DNA from: Phaeovulum sp.
GTDB lineage: Bacteria; Pseudomonadota; Alphaproteobacteria; Rhodobacterales; Rhodobacteraceae
Direction: 5' to 3'
Length of the DNA: 64,000 nucleotides
Assembly (NCBI RefSeq): GCF_030684035.1
Contig: NZ_JAUXPI010000012.1
Span: 123,343 to 187,342, forward strand
The translations under genes were made by a program, and so were the position numbers. Below, in pieces: positions 25,515 through 34,118 of this stretch. A model generated the notes under the pieces. The model saw only the letters and a list, made by a program, of their open reading frames with translations, was not told the origin of the DNA and searched no databases. Numbering within the stretch: position 1 is the stretch's first letter; every line of letters begins with the position of its first letter.

Positions 25515-27812
25515 TCAATCGTCATCGGTTTCCGCCAGCGCGAGGTCGAGCGCCGCCCGCGCGCCGCGACTTGCCACCAGAAGCGACCGCGATGCCGCGA
25601 GGGGGCCGGGGGGTTCCACCGCAGCCGCCTCGCCGTTGGGCGAAAGCCCGAGGGCCGCCACGAGCGTGCGCTGCGCAGGCGAGCCGAAACGCGCCACCTC
25701 CGGCCAGATGCCCGCTTGCCAGGCTTCGGCACCCGCCTGATCGACTGCGTCCACCAAGAGGTAGGCGCGCTGCGCGGCGGCGTGTTCGCCGACCAGGCGC
25801 AGTGCATCGGCACGAACCCACGATGCATCGTCACCGGTCACGCCGGCAATTTCGGCGAGCGCGGCGGCACCCTCTCCCTCCTGCACGGCGGCGCGCGCGC
25901 GCAGCAGTCGGCCCGCGTCAAGGCGAACCGCCTCTGGGCCAAGCACCCGCCGGGCCTCGGCTGCAAAGCCAAGGTCCAGCAAACGTTCGGCGGTTTGTAT
26001 CTTCAGCGGCCAGTCGTTTTGCCGAAGAACGAGATCTCGGCTCCGGAAGTACTGTGTGGCAAAGTTCACATCGTCCGGGGTCGCGGCGAGCTGGTGCATC
26101 AACGCGGTAGTGGTTGTTGCAATGTCGTCGGAGGTTGCGGTTGCGGGCATTCGTGCCAAGGCGTCGAAAGCGCGCTCGAACTGACCGGCAGAGCCTGCCG
26201 CCAGAACATGTGCGCGGGCAAGCGCCGGGCCGTCGGGTGCTTCACGGTGCTCATAGGCAAGCGCCGCGACAGCTTCGAGGCTGGCAGGGTCAATGTTTTC
26301 GCCAGAGGCAAGCCGGGACTCGATGGAGAGGACCATCGCGCGCGGCGCATCGGGCCCGTTTTCCGCTATCATCGGCGCAAGTGCGGTTGCAGCAGCGGCG
26401 GGTTCGCCACGCGCCATCTCGATGCCTGCGTCAATCAGCCCGATAGTTGCGCCATGGTCACCCGGTGCGCGGCTGATCGCATCACGCAGGGTTCGCGCCG
26501 CGCTCTCTGCGCCAAGCGCGATCAGCCGATCAGTGAGGCGCGGCCCGAGCAGCAGGCGCAGGTTCAGCGGCAGCATCGAAAAGCCACGCAAGACGGCGTT
26601 GACGTTTATTCTGTCGCCGCGCCTGAGCATGGAATTGGCAAGCACCGCCCAGAGTGCCACCTGCGCATCGCAGTCAGCCATTTGCGCGATCCGGCCTGCG
26701 GGATGCGCCGACAGGTCGTCAACCACCGCGGCCATGTCGCGCAGCACGTCTTCGTCGGGAAGCTCGAGGCGAAGCCCATCAATCAGCGCCGAAACCTCGG
26801 CTCCCATGCCCAGAGCAATGTACAGCCGCACGAGGCCGAGCACGGCACTGGGCGAAGGCCGGTCGAACTCGCCCAGCAGGCCAGCTTGCGCGGAGCCAAG
26901 CTGCACGGCAACCGGCGTATCACCTGCCCATGCGGCAACGTTTATTGCGGTGTCGGGAAGGCAGGCCAGACCGTCGGGGTTCAACAGCCGGGTAGCGGCA
27001 CCGGTATTAGCATCGCGGTCAAACACGGTTTCGGACCGCAGCGCGAGATGGGTTTCCGGCAGGGTTGCCAGAGGTTCCGCCGAGGACAAAGTTTCCCGGG
27101 GCGCTGGCTCTGCGGCGGGCGGCGCGCTCGGCGCGAGTTCTGGCAGGGTCAGGATAACAAGGCCCTGGCTTGCTGCGCGGCTAAGTTGCAGCAAGAGTTG
27201 TTCCTCGGCCGCCATTATGCGAGGGTCGGTTGCGGTGGCTCCGCCAATATCGGGCAGCGGTTCTGCAACAGGGGCTTCGCGCCCGACAACGGCGACATTT
27301 GCCCAATAGTGATTGAGCAGCGGATCGGGCGTTGAGGTGCCGGCAGCCGGGCGAAGCGGCAACGCCAGCGTGGGGGCTGGTGGTGGTGCTGCCACCGGTT
27401 CAAGCGTAGCTGGGGCATCGAGCATTGCCTCGAAGCGAGATGCGGCGGGCGCTGTGCCATTGAAGATGTCGAGCACAATCGTTCCCGGCTTGAGCTCGAA
27501 CGCCGAGGCGTAGGTTTCCGGCGCGACGCTTAGTGCGAGAGTTCCCGTTGCCTCTGGTGCGGCGACATCGAGAATCCGGCGGCGCGGAATCAGCTCGAAC
27601 ACCCGGCGAAGATCAAGCTCGACATCGTCGCGTGCCAACCGCAATTCGTAGCCGCTTTCGGTTCTTCCCAGCTGCCAGCCGGTTGGAGCAGCGAGTTGCA
27701 GCACCAGCCGCGAGAACGTCGGATGCTCTCCCGACTGCACCCGCACCCTTTCCGCCTGGGCGGGCATTGCCAGCAGCGCCAGCGCGGCAAAAAGGGGTAA
27801 CGGAGAGGTCAT
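25515..27812 (-). CDS. Large exported protein of the motor operon, unknown function
   Basis: The product is 765 residues with a signal peptide (about 1-20, ending MPAQAE) and no later membrane helix, so periplasmic. Residues about 25-120 (HPTFSRLVLQLAAPTGWQL, later FELKPGTIVLDIFNG) look like an AMIN-type beta domain. A Pro-rich linker follows, and from about 200 onward the sequence is Ala-rich helical repeats resembling TPR/SEL1 solenoids. The start overlaps motA by four bases, and sltF follows 92 bases downstream. By position it could be a MotC-like or other periplasmic motility protein. I cannot assign a family. Confidence 0.7.
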   Translation of the reverse strand: MTSPLPLFAALALLAMPAQAERVRVQSGEHPTFSRLVLQLAAPTGWQLGRTESGYELRLARDDVELDLRRVFELIPRRRILDVAAPEATGTLALSVAPETYASAFELKPGTIVLDIFNGTAPAASRFEAMLDAPATLEPVAAPPPAPTLALPLRPAAGTSTPDPLLNHYWANVAVVGREAPVAEPLPDIGGATATDPRIMAAEEQLLLQLSRAASQGLVILTLPELAPSAPPAAEPAPRETLSSAEPLATLPETHLALRSETVFDRDANTGAATRLLNPDGLACLPDTAINVAAWAGDTPVAVQLGSAQAGLLGEFDRPSPSAVLGLVRLYIALGMGAEVSALIDGLRLELPDEDVLRDMAAVVDDLSAHPAGRIAQMADCDAQVALWAVLANSMLRRGDRINVNAVLRGFSMLPLNLRLLLGPRLTDRLIALGAESAARTLRDAISRAPGDHGATIGLIDAGIEMARGEPAAAATALAPMIAENGPDAPRAMVLSIESRLASGENIDPASLEAVAALAYEHREAPDGPALARAHVLAAGSAGQFERAFDALARMPATATSDDIATTTTALMHQLAATPDDVNFATQYFRSRDLVLRQNDWPLKIQTAERLLDLGFAAEARRVLGPEAVRLDAGRLLRARAAVQEGEGAAALAEIAGVTGDDASWVRADALRLVGEHAAAQRAYLLVDAVDQAGAEAWQAGIWPEVARFGSPAQRTLVAALGLSPNGEAAAVEPPGPLAASRSLLVASRGARAALDLALAETDDD

Positions 27813-28678
27813 GCGGCATCCTGCTTGATTGCCTTGAGCGCGCCTTCCAGCTCGGCGAAGCTCGGGCGGATGTGGTGCGGGGTATTCTGGCGACCGACCT
27901 CGATGCAGATGTTGGTGGCGTGGTTGTGCAGATTGGCCACAAGCACCTCGCGGATCAGCTTGTAGAAATGGCTGTCTTCCTCGACCACCGATTTTACCTT
28001 TTGCGCGAAAGGCCCGGCGAATCCGTAGGCCAAGAACACACCAAGAAAGGTGCCGACCAGCGCGCTGCCGATCATTTCGCCCAGAATCTCGGGCGGCTGG
28101 TCGATCGACCCCATGGTCTTGATGACACCAAGCACCGCCGCGACAATACCGAGTGCGGGAAGGGCATCAGCGACCGACTGCAATGCGTGGCTGCCGTGCA
28201 GCGCATGTGCGAGGTTGGCATCGAGCTGTTTTTCCAACACCTCTTCAACCTGATGCGGGTCGTCATAATTCATTGAGGCTGAGCGCAGCGTGTCGCAGAT
28301 CAGCTCGACCGCCTCATGGTCCTTCAGAATTCTTGGATATTTACCAAAAATACTCGAGTCATTCGGCGCTTCAATATGCTCTTCGATGGCGACCGGGTTC
28401 TGTCGCGCCAGACGGATCAGTTCGAACAGGAGGCAAAGCAGATCACGGAAGTCTGTGGGCTTCCATTTCGTTCCCTTGAACACCTTGCCGATGTCTTTCA
28501 TCGTATGTTTGATCGTGGACATGTCGTTGGAAATCACGAAAGCCCCCACGGCCGCGCCGCCGATGGTGATCATTTCGTGCGGCATCGCATGGAGGACGAT
28601 CCCGAGGTGCCCACCGGCGAGCATGAAGCCACCGAAGACCATCACGAAGATTACGATTATGCCGATGATGCCAATCAA
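27809..28678 (-). CDS. motA: Flagellar motor stator protein MotA
   Basis: MotA, with MotB, forms the proton-driven stator. The product is 289 residues from a TTG start at 28678 (IGIIGIIVIFVMVFGGFMLA). Four membrane helices are visible. The conserved proton-channel region SVADALPALGIVAAVLGVIKTMGS with its two Pro residues (shown in part) and the C-terminal helix GTFLGVFLAYGFAGPFA are intact, as is the cytoplasmic loop. No motB was found in this window, which is unusual because motA and motB are normally adjacent. Confidence 0.95.
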   Translation of the reverse strand: MIGIIGIIVIFVMVFGGFMLAGGHLGIVLHAMPHEMITIGGAAVGAFVISNDMSTIKHTMKDIGKVFKGTKWKPTDFRDLLCLLFELIRLARQNPVAIEEHIEAPNDSSIFGKYPRILKDHEAVELICDTLRSASMNYDDPHQVEEVLEKQLDANLAHALHGSHALQSVADALPALGIVAAVLGVIKTMGSIDQPPEILGEMIGSALVGTFLGVFLAYGFAGPFAQKVKSVVEEDSHFYKLIREVLVANLHNHATNICIEVGRQNTPHHIRPSFAELEGALKAIKQDAA

Positions 28679-28738
28679 GCGCCTGCCCCCGTCATGCCCC
28701 GAACTTTCGCAGGTCGGGGTTAATTTTCATCCTGCGCA

Positions 28739-29347
28739 CTACTCCACCGGCGCGCTCGCGTTTCGCCCTGCGATAAGCACCGAGACCGTGTAGGCGGCCT
28801 TTGGCTCCAGACCGGCCAGCACCAGCGCAGCCGCATCGGGACGCATGCGCGACAGGAAACCCGCCGCGAATTCGGGGGCCATTTCTGCAAATAACGCCGC
28901 CGCATCTTTCGGCTTCATGTTCTCGTAAAGCGTCACCAACCGCGCCAGATCAGCCTCGGTCGCACCATCGGCAATTGCGAGAGTCGCGGCCAGGCGGTCT
29001 TCGGCGGCGATCAGTTCGGCGAGCTTTAGGTCAAGCTGGGCTTGCGCCAGCGCGATGGCCTGCGCGCGGCTTTCAAGTCTTGCCGCACGCTCGGTCACTG
29101 CGGCCTCGCGGATGCGCAGCGCCGCCAAGAAGGCACCTGCATCGGTGGGGGGCGTGCAGGCCAGCGGTGCCACGGCAGGCGGCGCGCCCGAAACCGCCAG
29201 TGCCTGCCCCGCCGTTTCGCCGATGCGGATCAACCCCGAGGATGCAAAGAGCACAATGACCACCCACAGGGCACCGGGACCGCCGCGTCGCCGCGTACGG
29301 GCGGCGGGGCGGAGTGGTGCCGCGTCGGGTTTTCCCCTGTGGCTCAT
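28739..29347 (-). CDS. MotE-like motility chaperone (MgtE_N-type domain)
   Basis: A 202-residue protein with an N-terminal membrane helix (LWVVIVLFASSGLIRI, about 28-45), a long helical coiled-coil region (about 75-140) and a C-terminal MgtE_N-type helical domain: LYENMKPKDAAALFAEM, then FLSRMRPDAAALVLAGL and AYTVSVLIAGRNA. This matches MotE, the periplasmic chaperone known in Sinorhizobium to help fold MotC. It overlaps the upstream gene by four bases and precedes motA by 60 bases. Confidence 0.75.
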   Translation of the reverse strand: MSHRGKPDAAPLRPAARTRRRGGPGALWVVIVLFASSGLIRIGETAGQALAVSGAPPAVAPLACTPPTDAGAFLAALRIREAAVTERAARLESRAQAIALAQAQLDLKLAELIAAEDRLAATLAIADGATEADLARLVTLYENMKPKDAAALFAEMAPEFAAGFLSRMRPDAAALVLAGLEPKAAYTVSVLIAGRNASAPVE

Positions 29348-29703
29348 TGCGCCGCCTCCAGATCCTCGTGGGGCGTGCGCCGCCGCACCAGGCGAAACCT
29401 GCGTGTGGCCTGACCCGGTTCGGGAAGGTCGTGCATCGAGGCCAACAGCAGCTCCAGCCGTGCCGCTGCCTTCTCGGAACGTTCGGTGAGCGCGGTCAGC
29501 GTGGTGGCCGAGGCCCCTGCGGTGCTCTGTGCCTTTTGCAGTGCCTTTGTCATGTCATCGACTTGCGCTGAAAGCACGGCGATGGCACCCCCCATGCCGG
29601 TCTCAAGCTGATTGAACCGCGTAAGCCGCCGCGCCAGCACCAGACAATAGGCTGCCGCGCCAATTGCCCCCGCGCCCAGAAGGATGTCTGCAATGAGTTC
29701 CAC
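29344..29703 (-). CDS. Small membrane-anchored coiled-coil protein, DUF6468-like
   Basis: The product is 119 residues: one N-terminal membrane helix (about 4-24), then a helical, coiled-coil-like region (LETGMGGAIAVLSAQVDDMTKA and on) and a basic C-terminus. The fliL-(this gene)-motE order is the place where DUF6468 proteins occur in alphaproteobacteria. The family assignment is from layout and recall rather than a clear motif. No function is established. It lies 12 bases after fliL and overlaps motE. Confidence 0.55.
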   Translation of the reverse strand: MELIADILLGAGAIGAAAYCLVLARRLTRFNQLETGMGGAIAVLSAQVDDMTKALQKAQSTAGASATTLTALTERSEKAAARLELLLASMHDLPEPGQATRRFRLVRRRTPHEDLEAAQ

Positions 29704-29715
29704 GCCTGAGCCTCC

Positions 29716-30204
29716 TCAGTTCACCACGAATTCCGTCACCAGCAGGTCGCGCACGCGCCCCTCACCGGTGACAATCTGCACCCGCCGCAACATCTGCGCG
29801 CGCAAGCGGATCAGCGCGCTTCGATCCTCAATCTCGGCAACTTCGACGGCACGCAGGTACCCGTTCAGCACATCCATGACCCGAGGTAGCAGCAGGATCA
29901 CTTGCGCCTCGTATGGCTTTGCAACCTCAAGCTGCGCGCGAAACAGCAAATGCCGCGCCGCCACACCGGTTCCGAGCTGAATCACCAAAGGCTCCATCGG
30001 CACAAAGGCGATGTCGGGAAGGTCGGCAACGACAACGCTTTCAGGGTTCACCGGCGGTTCCGAAGGAGAACCGAGAATCAGCCCCGAGAAGACCGCATAA
30101 AAGCCACCAGCCCCTAGCAGCAACATGGCACCAAGCCCCGCAAAAAGCGGGATTTTAGACTTCTTCGCAGGCGCGGCTTGCGCCACAGGGTCGCTTTCGG
30201 CCAT
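29716..30204 (-). CDS. fliL: Flagellar basal-body-associated protein FliL
   Basis: FliL is an inner-membrane protein around the stator that supports torque generation. The product is 162 residues from ATG 30204 (MAESDPVAQAAPAKKSK), with one membrane helix at about 20-42 and a periplasmic FliL domain. EPLVIQLGTGVAARHLLFRAQLEV and ILLLPRVMDVLNGYLRAVEV (each in part) and the C-terminal VRDLLVTEFVVN are typical. It is the first gene of the long minus-strand operon down to 20351 and is divergent from fliF. Confidence 0.9.
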   Translation of the reverse strand: MAESDPVAQAAPAKKSKIPLFAGLGAMLLLGAGGFYAVFSGLILGSPSEPPVNPESVVVADLPDIAFVPMEPLVIQLGTGVAARHLLFRAQLEVAKPYEAQVILLLPRVMDVLNGYLRAVEVAEIEDRSALIRLRAQMLRRVQIVTGEGRVRDLLVTEFVVN

Positions 30205-30248
30205 GACATCCCCGCATTTCCGTTGCCCCAGATATAGACCCAAGCCCA

Positions 30249-30264
30249 CTAACCGATTGTTAAG
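30249..30264 (+). promoter_or_regulatory. CtrA-like site between fliL and fliF
   Basis: CTAA-N7-TTAAG differs from the CtrA consensus TTAA-N7-TTAAC at the first and last base only. It lies 45 bases upstream of the fliL start and 61 bases upstream of the fliF start, so could serve both divergent operons. This is the best of the CtrA-like sites in the window. Confidence 0.45.
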
Positions 30265-30324
30265 CGCAATCGGCGATTGATCAGCCAGGCGGTGGGCAGA
30301 AGCCCGCTCAACTGGAGGTGTGCA

Positions 30325-31944
30325 TTGCAGCCGTTGATTGACCTCTGGATGGCGCTTGAACCGCGTCGCCGTGTTCTTGTTGCGGCGGCGACATTCGTGG
30401 TTTTCGCCGCGGTTCTCGGCCTCTCCGGTATGGTCACGAAGCCGTCGATGGCACTTCTTTATGCGCGGATCGAAGGCACAGGGGCGGGCGATGTTGTCGC
30501 CGCGCTCGAACAGCGCGGTGCAAACTACGAGGTGCGAGGCGACGCAATCTATGTCGAAACCTCGCGGCGCGATGAATTGCGGATGATTCTCGCAGGCGAA
30601 GGGCTGCCCGCCACCGGGGGCGCTGGCTACGAATTGCTTGATTCGCTCTCGGGTTTTGGCACGACGTCGCAGATGTTCGACGCAGCCTATTGGCGCGCCA
30701 AGGAAGGCGAACTTGCACGGACGATTTCCGCAAGCCCGCTGATTCGGTCTGCCCGGGTTCACATTGCCAACCCGACCGCGCAGCCGTTTCGAAAAGATCT
30801 GCACCCCAGTGCCTCGGTCATTGTCGCAACACTCGCAGGCGGGCTTTCACCATCTCAGGCTAAGGCATTGAAATACCTTGTGGCCTCCGCGGTTACTGGA
30901 ATGAGCCCGGAGGATGTAGCCGTGATCGACGGGGTAGGTGGGCTGGTCTCGTCGGGCGAGGAACTTGCGGCCGCGCCAGGGGGTGACGCGCGCGCACAAG
31001 AGATCAAATTGCGCGTCGAGAGGTTGCTTGAAGCGCGGGTGGGCTATGGCAACGCCGTGGTCGAGGTTTCGGTGGAAACGGTCACCGAACGTGAGGCGAT
31101 CACCGAGCGCATCTTCGACCCCGCAACCCGCGTGGCGATCTCCACCGAAACGCAGGAGCGCAGCAATTCCACGACCGACGCGGGCCGAGGGGCGGTATCG
31201 GTAGCTTCGAACCTGCCTTCGGGCGCGGGAGCCGAAGCAGGAAGTTCGCAAAGCCGACAAAGCGAAACCAGCGAGCGGGTCAATTTCGAAGTTTCCGAGA
31301 CCACCCGCGAGGTGCTGCGCAGCCCCGGCGCGATCAAACGGCTCAGCGTGGCAGTTCTGGTCGACGCGGTGCAAGCCACGGGTGCCGATGGTGCCGCGAG
31401 CTATGAGCCGCGCGCCGAAGAGGAGCTCGCGGCGCTGCGTGATCTGGTCGCCTCAGCGGTTGGCTTCGACGCCGCGCGGGGCGATGTCATCACGCTGAAA
31501 TCCATGCCGTTCCAGCCAGTCGTACCCTTGGGTGAGTCGGCACCATCCGGGGTGTTCTCGAATCTTGTGATCGACCTGATGTCGCTTGCGCAGCTCGCAG
31601 TGCTTGGCACCGTAGCGCTGGTGTTGGGTCTTTTCGTGCTGCGCCCAATCCTGCTGCGGCCACCATTGCGGAGGTTTGCCGAATTGCCCGCGCCCATGCT
31701 CCAAGCCGAGGCAGCGCCCTCGCGGGCACTTACCGGGATGATCGACGAAAGCGGCTATGTGCCGGACGATCTGCCGGTGATCTCCGGCTTCGATATGGCC
31801 ATGCCAATGCGCAAGGGGGATTTCGGCTCCGACCCCGATTCGGTCGATCCGGTGGCCCGGCTCAAGAAACTGATCTCGGAGCGACAGGATGAATCCGTCG
31901 AGATCTTGCGCAGTTGGATGGAAGACCAAGGGGAGCGCGTCTGA
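30325..31944 (+). CDS. fliF: Flagellar MS-ring protein FliF
   Basis: FliF forms the MS ring, the base for rod and export gate. I choose TTG 30325 (539 residues) because GGAGGTG lies four bases upstream; a TTG 16 codons earlier also keeps frame but lacks a ribosome site. Two membrane helices flank a large periplasmic part (about 25-43 and about 425-447). The YscJ-type core includes GLPATGGAGYELLDS and ELARTISASPLIRSARVHIA. The C-terminal tail (about 450-539), which normally binds FliG, ends in PVARLKKLISERQDESVEIL. FliG itself was not seen in the window. Confidence 0.94.
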   Translation: MQPLIDLWMALEPRRRVLVAAATFVVFAAVLGLSGMVTKPSMALLYARIEGTGAGDVVAALEQRGANYEVRGDAIYVETSRRDELRMILAGEGLPATGGAGYELLDSLSGFGTTSQMFDAAYWRAKEGELARTISASPLIRSARVHIANPTAQPFRKDLHPSASVIVATLAGGLSPSQAKALKYLVASAVTGMSPEDVAVIDGVGGLVSSGEELAAAPGGDARAQEIKLRVERLLEARVGYGNAVVEVSVETVTEREAITERIFDPATRVAISTETQERSNSTTDAGRGAVSVASNLPSGAGAEAGSSQSRQSETSERVNFEVSETTREVLRSPGAIKRLSVAVLVDAVQATGADGAASYEPRAEEELAALRDLVASAVGFDAARGDVITLKSMPFQPVVPLGESAPSGVFSNLVIDLMSLAQLAVLGTVALVLGLFVLRPILLRPPLRRFAELPAPMLQAEAAPSRALTGMIDESGYVPDDLPVISGFDMAMPMRKGDFGSDPDSVDPVARLKKLISERQDESVEILRSWMEDQGERV

Positions 31945-32540
31945 TGGCTACTCCATTTCGCCTTGAGGCTTTCGACACCGGCGACCCGGATCTGGAAGCG
32001 GTGCAGATGAACCTTGCCGATCTTGAGGAGGCGAAGCTTACGGCTTTTGAAAAGGGCTTCAGCGCGGGTTGGGAAGACGCGGTGGCCGCGCAGGAGGCCG
32101 AGGCCGGCAAGCTGCGCGCCGATCTTGGGCGCAACCTTCAGGCGCTATCCTTCAACTACCACGAGGCGCGTGGCCATTTGCTGCATGCGCTCGAGCCGCT
32201 GCTGCGCGATATGGTGGCAAAGGTGTTGCCCGCCGTCGCCCGCGAAACTCTGGCCGCGATCGTGCTGGAGCAGCTTTTGCCGATGGCCGAAAAGCTGACC
32301 GAAGCGCCGGTAACCGTGATGGTCAGCCCCGAAAGCCGCGAAACGGTCGAAACGGCGCTTGGCCTGCGTGCCGGTTTCCCGCTCCGGTTTTGCGAGGAGC
32401 CTTCGCTGAGCGATGGCCAGGTGTACCTTCGGCTTGGAGAAACCGAGACGCGGGTCGATCTCGACGGGGTGATCGCCGCAATTGCCAGCGCCTTGTCAGC
32501 GTTTTTCCAACTTGAGAACGAGGTGAGCCAGAATGGATAG
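31944..32540 (+). CDS. fliH: FliH-like flagellar export ATPase regulator
   Basis: FliH holds and restrains FliI. The product is 198 residues from ATG 31944, which overlaps the fliF stop by one base. It has an extended helical N-terminal half (LADLEEAKLTAFEKGFSAGW, AAQEAEAGKLRADLGRN) and a C-terminal FliH/HrpE-like domain (LRDMVAKVLPAVARETL, then TVMVSPESRETVE). The sequence family is diverse, so part of the call rests on position between fliF and fliN. Confidence 0.75.
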   Translation: MATPFRLEAFDTGDPDLEAVQMNLADLEEAKLTAFEKGFSAGWEDAVAAQEAEAGKLRADLGRNLQALSFNYHEARGHLLHALEPLLRDMVAKVLPAVARETLAAIVLEQLLPMAEKLTEAPVTVMVSPESRETVETALGLRAGFPLRFCEEPSLSDGQVYLRLGETETRVDLDGVIAAIASALSAFFQLENEVSQNG

Positions 32541-32817
32541 CCCGAGCCGGTCCGACGCGCAGTCTGCGAACCCGTTCACCCAGGTGCCAATCGAAATCAC
32601 CATTTCGGTCGGCAAGGCGCGGCCGCTGGTGCGCGAGCTGCTGCGGCTCAAGCGCGATGCAGTTCTGCCGCTCGACCGAAGGGTGGATGACCCGGTAGAG
32701 CTTTACGTTGGCGACAAGCTTATAGCGCGGGGTGAGCTGACCGAACTGACCGGCGATCAGGCGGGCCAGCTTGCGGTGCGGTTGACCGAGGTGGCCGATC
32801 TCCAGAACGGGTTGTGA
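32533..32817 (+). CDS. fliN: Flagellar motor switch protein FliN
   Basis: FliN is part of the C ring. The product is 94 residues of SpoA/surface-presentation domain with IPIEITISVGKARPLVREL-like sequence (seen as VPIEITISVGKARPLVREL), LPLDRRVDDPVELYVGDKLI and GRGEL-type ARGELTEL. It is short, essentially the SpoA domain alone. It overlaps fliH by eight bases and touches fliP. FliM and FliG, the other C-ring proteins, are not in this window. Confidence 0.9.
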   Translation: MDSPSRSDAQSANPFTQVPIEITISVGKARPLVRELLRLKRDAVLPLDRRVDDPVELYVGDKLIARGELTELTGDQAGQLAVRLTEVADLQNGL

Positions 32818-33537
32818 ATGCGCGCGGCCTTGATACTGCTGCTGCTGCTTGCGGCCGCGCCTGCCGGGGCACAGGACATTACCCTTTCGCTCGGCGGGGG
32901 CGACAGCCTTGCCGGGCGCACCATGCTGACGATTGCGCTTCTGACCGTGCTGAGCCTCGCGCCCGGCCTGGCGATCATGGTCACCTGTTTTCCGTTTATC
33001 GTCACCGTGCTCTCGATCCTGCGGCAGGCAATAGGCTTGCAGCAATCGCCGCCGAACATGCTCATCGTCAGTCTCGCCATGTTTCTGACCTGGTTCATCA
33101 TGGAGCCGGTTTTCACCGAGGCGTGGACCGTTGCCGCCGCGCCGCTGATTGATGGCATAATCGACATTCCCACCGCGTTCGACCTCGGGTCCGAACCCTT
33201 TCGCGGCTTCATGGCACGGCGGATCGACCCCGACACGTTTACCGCCCTGCTCGGTCTGCGCCCGGAACCGGTATACGACGGCAGCATCGAGCAGGCACCG
33301 CTTTCGGTGCTGGTGCCGTCGTTCATGCTGTCAGAGGTTTCGCGTGCCTTCGAGATCGGGTTTCTGCTCTACTTGCCGTTCCTGATCATCGATCTCGTCG
33401 TGTCTGCGGTGCTGATGTCGATGGGGATGATGATGGTTCCGCCAGCGGTTGTTGCGCTGCCCTTCAAGCTTGCCTTCTTCGTGGTGGCCGATGGCTGGAC
33501 CTTGGTTTCCGGGGCATTGGTGCGCAGCTATTTTTGA
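32818..33537 (+). CDS. fliP: Flagellar export gate protein FliP
   Basis: FliP is the core subunit of the FliPQR export gate. The product is 239 residues with an N-terminal cleavable-type signal (about 1-18, ending PAGAQD) and four membrane helices. The signatures PSFMLSEVSRAFEIGFLLYLPF and LIIDLVVSAVLMSMGMMMVPP (each in part) are diagnostic. It starts immediately after the fliN stop and ends the fliF-fliH-fliN-fliP unit, converging on rsmD. Confidence 0.95.
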   Translation: MRAALILLLLLAAAPAGAQDITLSLGGGDSLAGRTMLTIALLTVLSLAPGLAIMVTCFPFIVTVLSILRQAIGLQQSPPNMLIVSLAMFLTWFIMEPVFTEAWTVAAAPLIDGIIDIPTAFDLGSEPFRGFMARRIDPDTFTALLGLRPEPVYDGSIEQAPLSVLVPSFMLSEVSRAFEIGFLLYLPFLIIDLVVSAVLMSMGMMMVPPAVVALPFKLAFFVVADGWTLVSGALVRSYF

Positions 33538-33554
33538 GTGCCGAACCCAAGGCA

Positions 33555-34118
33555 TCAGCCCGGCGCACGCGCCATGGTGACCGTGGTGCCGCCATAGCGG
33601 CGCTGGTCGAGCAACACAAATCCCTCGGGCAAGATCGGGCGCGCCGCCTCTTCCCAGACCACCCTCGCGCCCGGAGCAAGCCAACCGCCGACGAGGCAGG
33701 AGGCAAGCGCAAGTTCACCCAAACCCTTGCCATAGGGCGGGTCGAGAAACACGAGGTTGTAGGGGGCATCACGGTTTCGCCCCATGTCGCGTGCGTCGCC
33801 GCGCAAGACATCAGTTGCGGGTGCCGCCCGCATCAATTCGATGTTGCGCCTCAGCAACCCGCGCGCCGCAATTCCGTCATCAACAAAAACCACCCGCGCC
33901 GCGCCGCGCGACAGCGCCTCGAGCCCAAGCGCCCCGGTACCCGCGAAAAGGTCAAGCACCCGCGCGCCGGGCAGCGGGTTGCCGTGGGTTCCGTTGACGA
34001 GCAGGTTGAAAATCGACTCGCGAACCCGGTCAGAGGTCGGGCGCAGATGCGCCTCGGCGTCGCCCGTCCCCACCTCGGCGAGTTTCAGGCCGCGCGCGGT
34101 GCCGCCGATGATCCTCAC
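33555..34118 (-). CDS. rsmD: 16S rRNA (guanine966-N2)-methyltransferase RsmD
   Basis: RsmD methylates G966 of 16S rRNA. The product is 187 residues, usual length, with MRIIGGTARGLKL at the start, RPTSDRVRESIFNLL, the SAM motif LDLFAGTGALGLEALSRGA and the catalytic DPPY in LVFLDPPYGKGL. It overlaps the FAD reductase gene by four bases. Confidence 0.95.
   Translation of the reverse strand: MRIIGGTARGLKLAEVGTGDAEAHLRPTSDRVRESIFNLLVNGTHGNPLPGARVLDLFAGTGALGLEALSRGAARVVFVDDGIAARGLLRRNIELMRAAPATDVLRGDARDMGRNRDAPYNLVFLDPPYGKGLGELALASCLVGGWLAPGARVVWEEAARPILPEGFVLLDQRRYGGTTVTMARAPG

Noticed and set aside
25368..27335. Open frame of 655 codons opposite the exported motor-operon protein
   Set aside because: The minus-strand gene has a signal peptide and operon overlap; the plus frame has neither and looks random.
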